The notes: generated by a model not told the origin, from the letters alone. DNA of 12,799 nt from an uncultured Clostridia bacterium (GCA_945487445.1 CALYTU010000033.1:1-12799), one strand, 5' to 3'; counted from the first letter of the stretch, positions 1 through 7,806 are shown. Numbers and translations are program-made.

Positions 1-3
1 AAT

Positions 4-40
4 ACGGATTTCTCGGCGATGAATCGCCTCGAAATGACAG
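4..40 (+). repeat. Dispersed palindromic repeat, left-edge copy
   Basis: An 11-base arm (ACGGATTTCTC, 4-14) and a 12-base arm (TCGAAATGACAG, 29-40) flank a variable centre. The same two arms occur in inverted orientation at 12769-12798. The unit folds as a hairpin: ATTTC (8-12) pairs with GAAAT (31-35), a TC/TC internal mismatch follows, then GGCGAT (15-20) pairs with ATCGCC (23-28) around a 2-base gap. A loop of two bases is too tight, so the innermost pair probably opens. I recall similar arms as common intergenic repeats in gut Firmicutes; that is memory, not a search. It contains no gene. Confidence 0.75.
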
Positions 41-80
41 GATAGTGAACAGATATCCCGCATCTATCAATGCAGCCTAT

Positions 81-109
81 ATTATAGCAAATTTTTATTG
101 CTTTGTACA
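81..109 (-). promoter_or_regulatory. Leftward sigma-A promoter beyond the rnc terminator
   Basis: On the minus strand a -35 box TGTACA (104-109) lies 17 bases from a perfect -10 box TATAAT (81-86). A TG extended -10 (87-89) sits just upstream of the -10. Transcription would start near 74-75 and run left, through the palindromic repeat at 4-40 and out of the window. It lies past the terminator of the rnc operon, so it should serve a separate unit to the left. The target is not visible. Confidence 0.6.
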
Positions 110-144
110 TAGATTTTCTAAAAGTTTTCTCGATACCCCGTATT

Positions 145-180
145 AAAAAATCAGCACCCCACCGCATGCGGTGGGGCTGA
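145..180 (-). terminator. Intrinsic terminator of the rnc operon
   Basis: A perfect 20-base palindrome, CCCCACCGCATGCGGTGGGG (157-176), lies about 40 bases past the rnc stop codon. TCAG (151-154) and CTGA (177-180) can lengthen the stem if the two bases CA (155-156) bulge out. On the minus strand the stem is followed directly by six T residues (plus-strand A at 145-150). There is no T-run on the plus-strand side, so it acts leftward, ending the six-gene operon. Confidence 0.93.
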
Positions 181-217
181 TCATCGCGGACGGATTCGGA
201 GGCCGGCTTCAGCTTTG

Positions 218-901
218 TCAGCTATGATCGGGAAACAAGGCCTCCACCGCCTCTTTGGCGGCCGCCTGTTCGGCCCTCTTTTTGCTGGTTCCCGCGCCGA
301 CGCCTATGGGCCTGCCGTTGAGCAGAACCCGGACGGAGAACTCCTTGTCGTGATCGGGGCCGGTCTCTCCCAGAAGCTCATAGGTCAATACCTGGTTTTT
401 CTTTTGCTGAATCAACTCCTGGAGCATAGTCTTGTAGTCGGTGTTCAGCCGGATTCTTGCCTTGGTGTCCACCAGAACATGGGTATAAATGAACCGCTGG
501 GCAGGGTCCAGGCCGCCGTCTAAATAAATGGCGGCAATGATCGCCTCAACGACATCGGCAATGATGGAGGTTCGGCAGCGTCCGCCGCCAGCCTCTTCGC
601 CCTTTCCGAGGCGTAGATGCGCGCCGAGATCCAGCTTCTTTGCCGTCTCAGCCAGACTGGTCTCGCAGACCAGCTCCGCCCGCAGCTTGGTCAGTTCCCC
701 CTCGTGGAGCTTGGGGAAGGTCCGGCTCAGATAGTCCGCTGCGGTGAAGCCAAGGATGGAGTCGCCCAGAAACTCCAGCCGCTCATAGCTATGAAGGCCG
801 TCCTTGTAAACCTCGTTGGCATAGGAGGTGTGGGTCAGCGCCGTCTCCAGCAGGGCGGAATCACGAAAGAAATAACCGATGGCCTTTTGCAGCTGGCGCA
901 T
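218..901 (-). CDS. rnc: Ribonuclease III
   Basis: Double-strand-specific endoribonuclease that matures rRNA precursors and cleaves structured mRNAs in the cytoplasm. The 227-residue protein is full length for the family. The catalytic domain carries the signature ERLEFLGDS, with acidic residues E40, E43 and D47. The second motif supplies D116 and E119 in DVVE; by family knowledge these acids bind Mg2+. A double-stranded RNA binding domain fills about residues 155-225, with the usual GxGxSKKxAEQxAA-like end (GAGTSKKRAEQAAAKEA). The start codon overlaps the plsX stop by one base (TAATG), so translation is probably coupled to plsX. It is the last gene of the operon and is followed by a strong terminator. 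In many Firmicutes acpP precedes rnc and smc follows it; neither is here. Confidence 0.97.
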   Translation of the reverse strand: MRQLQKAIGYFFRDSALLETALTHTSYANEVYKDGLHSYERLEFLGDSILGFTAADYLSRTFPKLHEGELTKLRAELVCETSLAETAKKLDLGAHLRLGKGEEAGGGRCRTSIIADVVEAIIAAIYLDGGLDPAQRFIYTHVLVDTKARIRLNTDYKTMLQELIQQKKNQVLTYELLGETGPDHDKEFSVRVLLNGRPIGVGAGTSKKRAEQAAAKEAVEALFPDHS

Positions 902-1929
902 TACGAATCCTCCCGGGGCAGAATCATCTGGTCGATATGGTCGTCGATGGCCTGGCAGATTCCGGCGTTTACGGCCAGAATGGCCTGCTTGATGGCGCCG
1001 ACAACCGCCTCGGTGTCTGCCGAGCCGTGGGCCTTGATGACGGGCTTGGAAATGCCCAGGAGCATCGTGCCGCCCACTCTGCGGTAGTCCAGAGTTCCCA
1101 TCACTTCTTTGAATTCCTTTTTCAAAAGCTGCCCCGCCAGCTTGGTCTTCCGGTTTTGGTAGAACATCTGCTTGACCATCGAAGCCATGAACATGGCGGT
1201 ACCCTCAACGCCCTTGAGGAATACGTTGCCGGAAAAGCCATCGGCCACCAGCACGTCACAGCCGCCCAGCATTGCCTCCCTGGCCTCGATGTTGCCAACG
1301 AAGTTGATAACGCCCTTTTCGCCGGCCTGCTTAAGCAACTGGTAGCTCTCCTTGTGCAGCGCATCGCCCTTGGAATCCTCGGCGCCGTTGTTGAGCAGGG
1401 CCACGCGGGGCCGGTCCAGCCCGAGGGTCAGCTTGGCGCAGAACGAGCCCATGCAGCCGAACTGGAGCAGGAACTCGGGGGTACATTCTACGTTGGCACC
1501 GGAGTCAATCAAAATCAGGCTGCCGGTTTTGGTGGGGATGGTGGGTCCGAATGCCGCGCGGCGAATACCGCGCACGCGCTTAACCACCAGCGTCGCCGCT
1601 GAAAGCAGACCGCCCGTGGAGCCCGCCGAAACGAAGGCGTCTCCGCCGCCGTCGGCCAGGAGCTTGAGACCCTTGACCATGGAGGACTCCTTTTTCGTGC
1701 GGACCACAGTGGCCGGGTCGTCGTGCATGTCCACCACCTGTTCGGCGTCCATGAGCTCTACGCCCTTGGGCAGAGTCTCGATGCCCTGCTCCTTCATCAG
1801 GCGCAGCAGCTCCTCCACGCGGCCAACCAGGACTACCTCCACGCCCAACTCGTCGGCAGCTCGGAAACCGCCCTCCAAAAAAGCTCGCGGGGCGTTGTCG
1901 CCGCCCATCGCGTCTATGATAATCTTCAT
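901..1929 (-). CDS. plsX: Phosphate acyltransferase PlsX
   Basis: Converts acyl-ACP and phosphate to acyl-phosphate, the acyl donor for PlsY in the first step of phosphatidic acid synthesis; it is a peripheral membrane enzyme. The 342-residue sequence has the family's opening IDAMGGDNAP (residues 5-14), the GSTGGLL segment and a conserved core ending in the AIDDHIDQMIL region, and is of normal length. GGGAGG stands 8-9 bases before the ATG, which fixes the start. The gene follows trmFO after 55 bases and joins rnc by a TAATG overlap. In Bacillus subtilis plsX is followed by fabD, fabG and acpA before rnc; those three are absent here. I saw no FapR-like operator in the short upstream gap. Confidence 0.96.
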   Translation of the reverse strand: MKIIIDAMGGDNAPRAFLEGGFRAADELGVEVVLVGRVEELLRLMKEQGIETLPKGVELMDAEQVVDMHDDPATVVRTKKESSMVKGLKLLADGGGDAFVSAGSTGGLLSAATLVVKRVRGIRRAAFGPTIPTKTGSLILIDSGANVECTPEFLLQFGCMGSFCAKLTLGLDRPRVALLNNGAEDSKGDALHKESYQLLKQAGEKGVINFVGNIEAREAMLGGCDVLVADGFSGNVFLKGVEGTAMFMASMVKQMFYQNRKTKLAGQLLKKEFKEVMGTLDYRRVGGTMLLGISKPVIKAHGSADTEAVVGAIKQAILAVNAGICQAIDDHIDQMILPREDS

Positions 1930-1984
1930 ATTTTCAGCCTCCCTTTATGTTTTTCGGGGGTAATTGGGAAAAAACCGTCCTGTT

Positions 1985-3298
1985 TTATGGTTCAGTCTTC
2001 AGATCCGCGAGCGCGGCCAGCGCCCGTTCCGCGATCGCAAGGTTTTTGTTCGCCTTGCCCTTGACCTTGCGGCCCAACGGCGGCAGAATACCGAAGTTGA
2101 TGTTCATGGGCTGGAAGCGGTTCACGGATTCGTCGCTGATGTAGCGTCCCAGGGCGCCGATGGCGGTCTCGGCGGGAAAGTCGGGGATTGGCTCGCCCCT
2201 GACCCGGGCGGCCATGCAAACTGCTGCCAGATAGCCCGAGGCCGTGGACTCCACATAGCCCTCTACGCCGGTCATCTGTCCGGCAAAGGCCACCAGGGGA
2301 TTGCGCCGGTCTGCATAGGTTCGGTCCAGCAGCCGGGGAGAATCCAAAAACGTGTTGCGGTGCATGACCCCGTAGCGGACAAACTCCGCGTTTGCCAGGG
2401 CCGGAATCATGGAGAATACCCGCTTTTGCTCGGCAAAACGCAGGTGGGTCTGAAAGCCCACCAGGTTGTAAATTGTCCCGGCGGCGTTGTCCTTCCGCAG
2501 TTGGATCACGGCATAAGGTTCCTTCCCGGTCCTCGGGTCGGGCAGACCCACGGGCTTCAAAGGACCGTATCGGAGGGTGTCCTCCCCTCGGCGGGCCATG
2601 ACCTCCACGGGCATGCAGCCCTCGAATACCTTGCTGTCCTCAAACCCGTGGACCGGAGCTTCCTCGGCGGCGGCCAGCTCCCGGACAAAGGCCTTATACT
2701 GGTCCTCGTCCAGAGAACAGTTGACATAATCCGGTGTTCCCCGATCGTATCGGGAGGCGAACCAGGCCCGGTCCATGTCGATGGATTCAAAGGTGACAAG
2801 GGGAGCCGCCGCGTCGTAGAAGTTCAGATAGCCCGCTCCGCCGAAGTAGTCGGCAATGGCTTTGGACAGAGGCTCCGAGGTCAGAGGGCCGGTGGCGATG
2901 ATGGCCGGTCCCTCCGGGACAGCGGTGACCTCCTCGGATACCACGGTGATGTTGGGGTGGGAGCGGATGCGCTCCGTGACCAAGGCCGAGAAGCCCTGCC
3001 GGTCCACAGCCAGACAGCCTCCCGCTTCCACGCGGGTTTCATCGGCGCAGGCAAGAATCAGGCTCCCCAGCCGGCGCAGCTCCTCCTTGAGCAGCCCCAC
3101 AGCATTTTCCAAACGGTCTCCCCGCAGGGAGTTGGAGCAGACCAGCTCGGCGAAGTCCGGACTGCGGTGTGCAGGGGTCATTTTGACGGGCTTCATTTCG
3201 ACCAGCCGGACCCGCAGGCCCCGCCGGGCAAGCTGCCATGCGGCCTCGGAGCCGGCAAGACCGGCGCCGACGACAGTGATGCGTTCGTTGTTGTTCAT
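1985..3298 (-). CDS. trmFO: tRNA (uracil-54-C5) methyltransferase, folate/FAD-dependent (TrmFO)
   Basis: Makes ribothymidine at position 54 of the tRNA T-loop, using methylenetetrahydrofolate as the carbon donor and FAD as the reductant. The 437-residue protein starts with a FAD-binding Rossmann motif VVGAGLAGSEAA (residues 9-20). Two family cysteines are visible: C54 in ELVCSNSLRG and C228 in EGCMPVE. From studies of the family, C228 corresponds to the position forming the covalent RNA or FAD link. GQMTGVEGYVESTASG near the C-terminus is also characteristic. A weak ribosome binding site (GAGAAG) precedes the ATG. The dprA-topA-trmFO order matches Bacillus subtilis. It was formerly named gid; the bifunctional MnmG homologue is excluded by length, since MnmG is over 600 residues. 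Confidence 0.96.
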   Translation of the reverse strand: MNNNERITVVGAGLAGSEAAWQLARRGLRVRLVEMKPVKMTPAHRSPDFAELVCSNSLRGDRLENAVGLLKEELRRLGSLILACADETRVEAGGCLAVDRQGFSALVTERIRSHPNITVVSEEVTAVPEGPAIIATGPLTSEPLSKAIADYFGGAGYLNFYDAAAPLVTFESIDMDRAWFASRYDRGTPDYVNCSLDEDQYKAFVRELAAAEEAPVHGFEDSKVFEGCMPVEVMARRGEDTLRYGPLKPVGLPDPRTGKEPYAVIQLRKDNAAGTIYNLVGFQTHLRFAEQKRVFSMIPALANAEFVRYGVMHRNTFLDSPRLLDRTYADRRNPLVAFAGQMTGVEGYVESTASGYLAAVCMAARVRGEPIPDFPAETAIGALGRYISDESVNRFQPMNINFGILPPLGRKVKGKANKNLAIAERALAALADLKTEP

Positions 3299-3363
3299 AG
3301 CTTCTCATTCGTTGCAGGGACGTGATTTCGCGCCTGCTGTTCCGTGTTTGCGGCCTGCGTTTC

Positions 3364-5721
3364 TTATTCTGAATCCGTTTTTGCGGTCGGTTTCCGGGTC
3401 GCGGTTTTTTTGGTTGTCGTCTTCTTCGCGGCGGGCTTTTTCTCCACTTCCGCCTTGCTGTCCGTGCGCTTCCGGGAATTACGGGCTGTCTTCCCGGCCG
3501 ACGTCTTCCGGGTCGTCTTCTTCGCGGCGGCGGAATCAGCTTCATCCTGTGGGGTTTCGGGTCCTGGGGCGGATGCAGCGTTTTCGCCCTCTGTCACCGG
3601 CTGGGGTTTCTTATAATACCCGCGTTTGTCCTCGGGAAGGAAGTTTTCGCACGCTTCATTGATGCAGAAGGGCTTCATCCGGCCCTTGCCGGAACGCTTG
3701 AACATCGTCTGGCCGCAGGCTGGGCAGTCCTGGTCGGTTGGCACGTCCCAGGTCATGAAGCCGCAGGCGGCTCCCGTTTCGCAGGCGTAGTAGGCGAATC
3801 CGCGCTTGGATTTCCGCTTGAGCATCCCCCCGCCGCACTTGGGACAGCGCCCGGGCATGTGCTCCACGATGGGCTTGGCGTTCTTGCACTCCGGGTAGCC
3901 GGGGCAGGCCAAAAACTTGCCAAAGCGGCCGAACTTGACCACCATTTTCCGCCCGCAGAGCTCGCAAACCTCGTCAGTGACCTCCTCTGGTACCTTGATC
4001 CGGGTGTCCTTCAGCGCCTCCTCGGCGGCCTCCATCTCCCGGTGGAAGCCCGCGTAGAAATCGCGCAGGACTTGTTTGAAGGGGAGCTTGCCGGCCTCCA
4101 CCTCATCCAGCTTATCCTCCATCCCGGCGGTGAATTCCACGTCGATGACGTCGGTAAATCGGTCCAGCATGAGCTGAGTCACCACCTCGCCCAGGGGGGT
4201 CGGTTCCAGCTTTTTGTCCTTTTTGACCACGTATTCCCGATCCTGAATGGTGGAGACAATGGAGGCGTAGGTGGACGGACGGCCCACGCCCTTTTCCTCC
4301 ATAGCCTTGACCAAGGTGGCCTCGGTATAGCGGGCGGGGGGCTGGGTAAAGTGCTGCTCGGGCTTGCTCTGTGCGTGGCGGACCTGCTCGCCCTCCAGAA
4401 GCTCCGGCAGGGCGTCCAGCTTTTCCTCCTTCTCGTCATCCCTGCCCTCCTCATAGACGGCCAGGAAGCCGGAAAAACGGAGGCTCTGATGATTGGAGCG
4501 GAAGGTGTGGCCCATGCATTCGGTGTCGATGGTGGCAGTGTCGTAGACCGCGGCGGACATCTGGCTGGCCACGAAACGGCTCCAGATCAGCTTGTAGAGC
4601 CGGTATTGGTCCTTGGTGAGATCCTTTTCCAGCGTGTCAGGGTCCAGTCGGACGTTGCTGGGCCGGATGGCCTCGTGAGCGTCCTGGGCAGCGCTTTTTG
4701 TTTTGTATCGCCTGGGAGCGCCGGGATAATAGGCGCTGCCGTAGCGTTCCTCAATGAAGCCCCTCGCGGCGAAAAGAGCTTCGTCGGACAGGCGGAGGGA
4801 GTCGGTACGCATATAGGTGATCAGACCGACGGTTCCGTGGCCGGTCACGTCCACGCCCTCATAGAGCTGCTGGGCGATGGCCATGGTGCGTTTGGGCGTC
4901 ATGTTGAGCTTGCGGGACGCCTCCTGCTGGAGGGTGGAGGTGATGAAGGGAGGGGCGGGAGAGCGTCGCTTTTCGGCCTTTTTGACCTCGCGAACTGTGA
5001 AATATCCTCCCTGCACATCGTTCATCACCGCCCTGGTCTGCTCCTCGCTTGCAAGGACCTGCTTTTTGCCGTGTTCGCCGTGGTAGTGAGCTTCAAACCG
5101 GCCTGGCTTTTCGATGCACTCCAGGGTGACGTCCAGGGACCAGTATTCTTCCGGCACGAAGGCGCGGATCTCGTTCTCCCGCTCCACCACCAAACGGGTT
5201 GCAACGGACTGAACCCGCCCCGCGGAGAGACCGCGGCGGACCTTCCGCCAGAGCAGGGGCGAGAGCTGATAGCCGACGATCCGGTCCAGAATGCGGCGGG
5301 CCTGCTGGGCGTCCACCAGATCGAGGTCAATGTCCCGGGGCTCCTGAATGGCCTTCGTGACGACGCCCTTTGTGATCTCGTTGAAGGTTACGCGGCGGGT
5401 TTTGCCGTCGGGAAGCTTCAACAGCTCCTTGATGTGCCAGGAGATGGCCTCGCCTTCCCGGTCCGGGTCGGTTGCGAGGTAAACGGTTTCCGCCTTATCC
5501 GCCGCCTTTTTCAGGTCCTTGATCAGATCGGCCTTCTCCTTCATGGGGATGTATTCCGGCGTGAAATCATGCTCCAGATCCACGCCCATCGTGCTCTTGG
5601 GCAGGTCGCGCAGGTGGCCCATGCAGGCCTTTACCTGAAAGTCCGGCCCCAGGTATTTTCCGATGGTCTTCGCCTTCGAGGGAGACTCCACGATCACAAG
5701 ATCGGGATTTTGCTTTGACAT
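3364..5721 (-). CDS. topA: DNA topoisomerase I (type IA) with a lysine-rich C-terminal tail
   Basis: Relaxes negative supercoils by cutting and passing one DNA strand. The 785-residue protein begins with a Toprim domain: catalytic E12 in VIVESPSK and the acidic triad D85, D87 and E89 in DPDREGE. The active-site tyrosine is Y303 in GLITYMRTDS. Three four-cysteine zinc ribbons follow the core: CELC...C-x5-C, CPKC...C-x5-C and CPAC...C-x4-C. Unlike Bacillus subtilis TopA, which as I recall ends near the ribbons, this protein continues into a tail of about 55 residues (731-785) with 14 Lys, 5 Arg and 12 Thr. An AGGAGG site (5731-5736) lies inside the last codons of dprA, 9 bases before the ATG, so the two genes are closely tied. 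Confidence 0.97.
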   Translation of the reverse strand: MSKQNPDLVIVESPSKAKTIGKYLGPDFQVKACMGHLRDLPKSTMGVDLEHDFTPEYIPMKEKADLIKDLKKAADKAETVYLATDPDREGEAISWHIKELLKLPDGKTRRVTFNEITKGVVTKAIQEPRDIDLDLVDAQQARRILDRIVGYQLSPLLWRKVRRGLSAGRVQSVATRLVVERENEIRAFVPEEYWSLDVTLECIEKPGRFEAHYHGEHGKKQVLASEEQTRAVMNDVQGGYFTVREVKKAEKRRSPAPPFITSTLQQEASRKLNMTPKRTMAIAQQLYEGVDVTGHGTVGLITYMRTDSLRLSDEALFAARGFIEERYGSAYYPGAPRRYKTKSAAQDAHEAIRPSNVRLDPDTLEKDLTKDQYRLYKLIWSRFVASQMSAAVYDTATIDTECMGHTFRSNHQSLRFSGFLAVYEEGRDDEKEEKLDALPELLEGEQVRHAQSKPEQHFTQPPARYTEATLVKAMEEKGVGRPSTYASIVSTIQDREYVVKKDKKLEPTPLGEVVTQLMLDRFTDVIDVEFTAGMEDKLDEVEAGKLPFKQVLRDFYAGFHREMEAAEEALKDTRIKVPEEVTDEVCELCGRKMVVKFGRFGKFLACPGYPECKNAKPIVEHMPGRCPKCGGGMLKRKSKRGFAYYACETGAACGFMTWDVPTDQDCPACGQTMFKRSGKGRMKPFCINEACENFLPEDKRGYYKKPQPVTEGENAASAPGPETPQDEADSAAAKKTTRKTSAGKTARNSRKRTDSKAEVEKKPAAKKTTTKKTATRKPTAKTDSE
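3416..3434 (-). repeat. 19-base direct repeat in topA tail, copy 1
   Basis: GTCGTCTTCTTCGCGGCGG (plus-strand reading) is identical to 3512-3530, 96 bases away. Because 96 is divisible by three, both copies encode the same AAKKTT block in frame. This suggests the tail grew by internal duplication. Confidence 0.85.
3512..3530 (-). repeat. 19-base direct repeat in topA tail, copy 2
   Basis: Identical to the copy at 3416-3434 and in the same reading frame. It encodes the first AAKKTT block of the basic tail. Confidence 0.85.
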
Positions 5722-5727
5722 GTATGA

Positions 5728-6882
5728 TTATCCTCCTGAGAGTTCGTATTGTTTTCCCGGTTTTTGAAGGATCGCCTTTTTGATTTGCAGCAGGGTGAGC
5801 TGCGGCAGGACCTGCGCCGCCGGCAGTCCGGTCCGGTCGATCAGGGCGTCCAACTGGAGCGGCCCGTCCCGCAAGGCTGTCACGATTGCCTCCTGCGCGG
5901 GCGTCAGCGCCATGTCGGAAACGGCCTGTTGCTGTCTCTTGCCCGCTGCCTGGCGCGCAGGGGGCGGACAGGAAACGCCTGCCGAAGCGGGCGGGCATAT
6001 TTCCTCATGCAGGACGCCGGGGTATCGGTATTCATACCGCCTCAGCACGTCCCAGCCGGTTTCCACGGCCAGGGCTCCTTCCCGCAGCAGGGCGTTGCTG
6101 CCCCGGCTCAGGGGATCGTCGGGAGCACCGGGGACGGCGAAAACGTCCCGGCCCTGCTCGGCAGCCCAGCGGGCCGTAATCAGCGAACCGCTGTGTTCCG
6201 CTGCCCGGATCACAACCACGCCGTCGGCGAGGGCACTGATGAGACGGTTGCGGACAGGAAAATTCCGGGCGTTGGGAGCCGTGCCCGGGGGATATTCGGA
6301 AACAAGACAGCCCTGCGCCGCTACCCGGGCAAAGAGCGCGGCGTTTTCGGCCGGATAGACCCGATCCGGGCCGCAGCCCAACACGCCGATGACGGCGCCG
6401 CCGCACTCGAGCACCCCTTCAGCACTTTCGGCGTCGATGCCGCGGGCGATGCCCGTCGTCACACTGCCGCCGCAGGCGGCAATCTCGCGGCCCAGCCGCC
6501 GTGCCAGGGCCAGCCCCTGAGCGTCCGCGTTTCTGGCTCCGACCAGCCCGATCACGGGCCGTTCCTCGCCGGGCAGAGTTCCCTTGCAGTAGAGCACGAT
6601 GGGCGCGTCCTCCATTTGCCGCAGCCGCGGGGGATAGGCTTCATCTGCCAGCGTCACGGCGCGGACCCCTGTTTTTTCGCAGCGGGTCAACACAGCCCGG
6701 GCGGGGCCGAGGTCCTTGTCCAGAAGTGCCTTTTGCAGGGCAGGGGACAGCCCCGCCCGGGCAAAGGCTTCCGCGTCCGCTTCATAGATGGTGGCGGGGG
6801 AACCGAATTCCCGCAGCAAGGCGCGTTGTCCTCTGGTGCCGAGCCTCCGGCACAGGGTCAACCAGATCCAAAGAGGTTTCAT
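5728..6882 (-). CDS. dprA: DNA-processing protein DprA (Smf)
   Basis: Binds incoming single-stranded DNA during natural transformation and loads RecA. An open frame extends to 6951, but the start is taken at the ATG at 6880-6882. An AGGAGG lies 4 bases upstream, and this start gives an ATGA overlap with the preceding gene and begins at the conserved domain. The resulting 384-residue protein has a helical N-terminal domain (about 1-70). The Rossmann-like DprA core (about 80-290) contains GARNADAQG (115-123), FPVRNRLIS (208-216) and the EHSGSLITARWA segment (229-240). A proline-rich linker leads to a C-terminal winged helix (about 325-380). Its last codons contain the topA ribosome binding site. 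DprA is widespread also in species not known to be competent, so its presence alone does not show competence. Confidence 0.95.
   Translation of the reverse strand: MKPLWIWLTLCRRLGTRGQRALLREFGSPATIYEADAEAFARAGLSPALQKALLDKDLGPARAVLTRCEKTGVRAVTLADEAYPPRLRQMEDAPIVLYCKGTLPGEERPVIGLVGARNADAQGLALARRLGREIAACGGSVTTGIARGIDAESAEGVLECGGAVIGVLGCGPDRVYPAENAALFARVAAQGCLVSEYPPGTAPNARNFPVRNRLISALADGVVVIRAAEHSGSLITARWAAEQGRDVFAVPGAPDDPLSRGSNALLREGALAVETGWDVLRRYEYRYPGVLHEEICPPASAGVSCPPPARQAAGKRQQQAVSDMALTPAQEAIVTALRDGPLQLDALIDRTGLPAAQVLPQLTLLQIKKAILQKPGKQYELSGG
5731..5736 (-). promoter_or_regulatory. topA ribosome binding site inside dprA
   Basis: AGGAGG on the minus strand, 9 bases upstream of the topA ATG. 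It overlaps the last glycine codons of dprA, so ribosomes finishing dprA pass over it. Coupled translation is likely. Confidence 0.85.
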
Positions 6883-7637
6883 ACCGCCTCCTGCCGCCGC
6901 ATTTCCCAGAGAACCACCGTGGCGGCCACAGCGGCGTTCAGCGACTCGCATCGCGGCGACATGGGGATAACGGCCTCCCGGGCGGCAGCGCCCAAAAAGG
7001 CCTCGCCCACGCCCTGACCTTCGGAGCCGATTACCGTTGCGCAGGCGCGCAGTTCAATCCGGCGAATGTCCTCCGCCCGGTCGGAAAGGGCGGTGACGCA
7101 GAGGGGGAGCTTCCGCTCGCGGCATTGCGCCAAAATGGATTCGGTGTCCGCCTGGAGGGGAGGTCTGCGAAAAACGGCTCCCATGGTGGCGCGGACGGTC
7201 TTCTCCCCATAGGGATCCGCGCACCCGTCAGCCAGCACCACCGGCACGTCAAAGGCGTCCGCGGCACGCAGGATCGTTCCGAGATTGCCGGGGTCCTGGA
7301 TTCCGTCCAGGATCAGGCTGCCCGGTCTGAGATCCAGAGGCTCCGGGTCAGGCATCCGGCAAAGGGCCAGAACCCCCTGCGGGGTCTCCATGCGGGAGAT
7401 GTCCCGCATCAGTCCATCGGGTACCCGAAGCTCCCGCACCCCTGCAGGGACGGGAAAATCAACGCCCTCCCGCAGGATCAGAGCGTCCACACCCAGTCCC
7501 CAGCGCAGGGCTTCCTCCACGAGCTTTGTGCCGTCGGCCACAAAGGCGCGGCACTCATATCGGTACTTCCGGCTCGCCATCAGCTTGCGCATATGCTGTA
7601 CGGTGCTGTTGGCCTTCGATGTGATCCATTCCGGCAT
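6879..7637 (-). CDS. SpoU-family (TrmH-type) RNA 2'-O-methyltransferase
   Basis: Probably transfers a methyl group from SAM to a ribose 2'-OH of 23S rRNA or tRNA, through a SPOUT trefoil-knot fold. The start is the ATG at 7635-7637, preceded 7 bases upstream by GGGAGG; an in-frame extension to 7721 covers the promoter and is rejected. The 252-residue protein has a substrate-binding N-terminal domain (about 8-95). The three SpoU motifs follow: DPGNLGTILRAA (115-126), VIGSEGQGV (202-210) and IPMSPRCESLNAAVAAT (224-240). The domain layout resembles RlmB and B. subtilis YsgA, but the target nucleotide cannot be read from sequence. It is the first gene of the leftward operon and overlaps dprA by ATGA. 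Confidence 0.93.
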   Translation of the reverse strand: MPEWITSKANSTVQHMRKLMASRKYRYECRAFVADGTKLVEEALRWGLGVDALILREGVDFPVPAGVRELRVPDGLMRDISRMETPQGVLALCRMPDPEPLDLRPGSLILDGIQDPGNLGTILRAADAFDVPVVLADGCADPYGEKTVRATMGAVFRRPPLQADTESILAQCRERKLPLCVTALSDRAEDIRRIELRACATVIGSEGQGVGEAFLGAAAREAVIPMSPRCESLNAAVAATVVLWEMRRQEAV

Positions 7638-7677
7638 GACGCCGCCTCCCGCTCCATTTTTATGACTATTATAATGT

Positions 7678-7706
7678 ATCGTAGCATAATTTCTCCACGA
7701 ATGCAA
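7678..7706 (-). promoter_or_regulatory. Promoter of the leftward six-gene operon
   Basis: On the minus strand, TTGCAT (7701-7706) is separated by 17 bases from TACGAT (7678-7683), with a TG extended -10 just before it. A perfect TATAAT also lies slightly downstream (7668-7673) but lacks a good -35. Either would give a short leader of roughly 25-35 bases before the methyltransferase ATG. Confidence 0.65.
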
Positions 7707-7721
7707 GAATAAAAATTTCAT

Positions 7722-7750
7722 TTGTATTTTCCATCAAAATAATATACAAT
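7722..7750 (+). promoter_or_regulatory. Promoter of the CDF transporter gene
   Basis: On the plus strand, TTGTAT (7722-7727) lies 17 bases from TACAAT (7745-7750). The -10 matches five of six consensus bases and the -35 only three. The predicted leader of about 50 bases is too short for a yybP-ykoY manganese riboswitch. I saw no clear operator palindrome. Confidence 0.5.
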
Positions 7751-7806
7751 AGATAACGGACAAAAACCAATTCGCGGATACACTCGGTTGAAACAGGAGG
7801 ACAGCT

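Larger units (their letters stand above)
3367..3531 (-). other. Histone H1-like basic tail of TopA
   Basis: This part of topA encodes residues 731-785, a low-complexity stretch rich in Lys, Thr and Ala. The block AAKKTT occurs twice in the same reading frame. It is linked to the zinc ribbons by an acidic spacer containing PGPETPQDEADS. Such tails usually bind DNA without sequence specificity, and a Lys-rich tail on mycobacterial TopA aids processivity. The function here is inferred by analogy. Confidence 0.75.

Noticed and set aside
1964..3325. Long plus-strand open frame opposite trmFO, and a similar one at 5749-7017 opposite dprA
   Set aside because: Both are shadows of well-supported minus-strand genes and lack recognisable protein features.
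3859..5718. A 619-codon plus-strand open frame opposite topA
   Set aside because: The sense strand encodes a complete topoisomerase I with all catalytic motifs. The antisense frame has no domain and no ribosome binding site that I can see.
6883..6951. Upstream in-frame start of dprA at 6951
   Set aside because: The extra 23 residues lie within the methyltransferase gene, are not DprA-like, and the ATG at 6882 has an AGGAGG just upstream.
7638..7721. Upstream in-frame start of the methyltransferase at 7721
   Set aside because: The extension crosses the predicted promoter and has no ribosome binding site, while the ATG at 7637 has GGGAGG at 7 bases.
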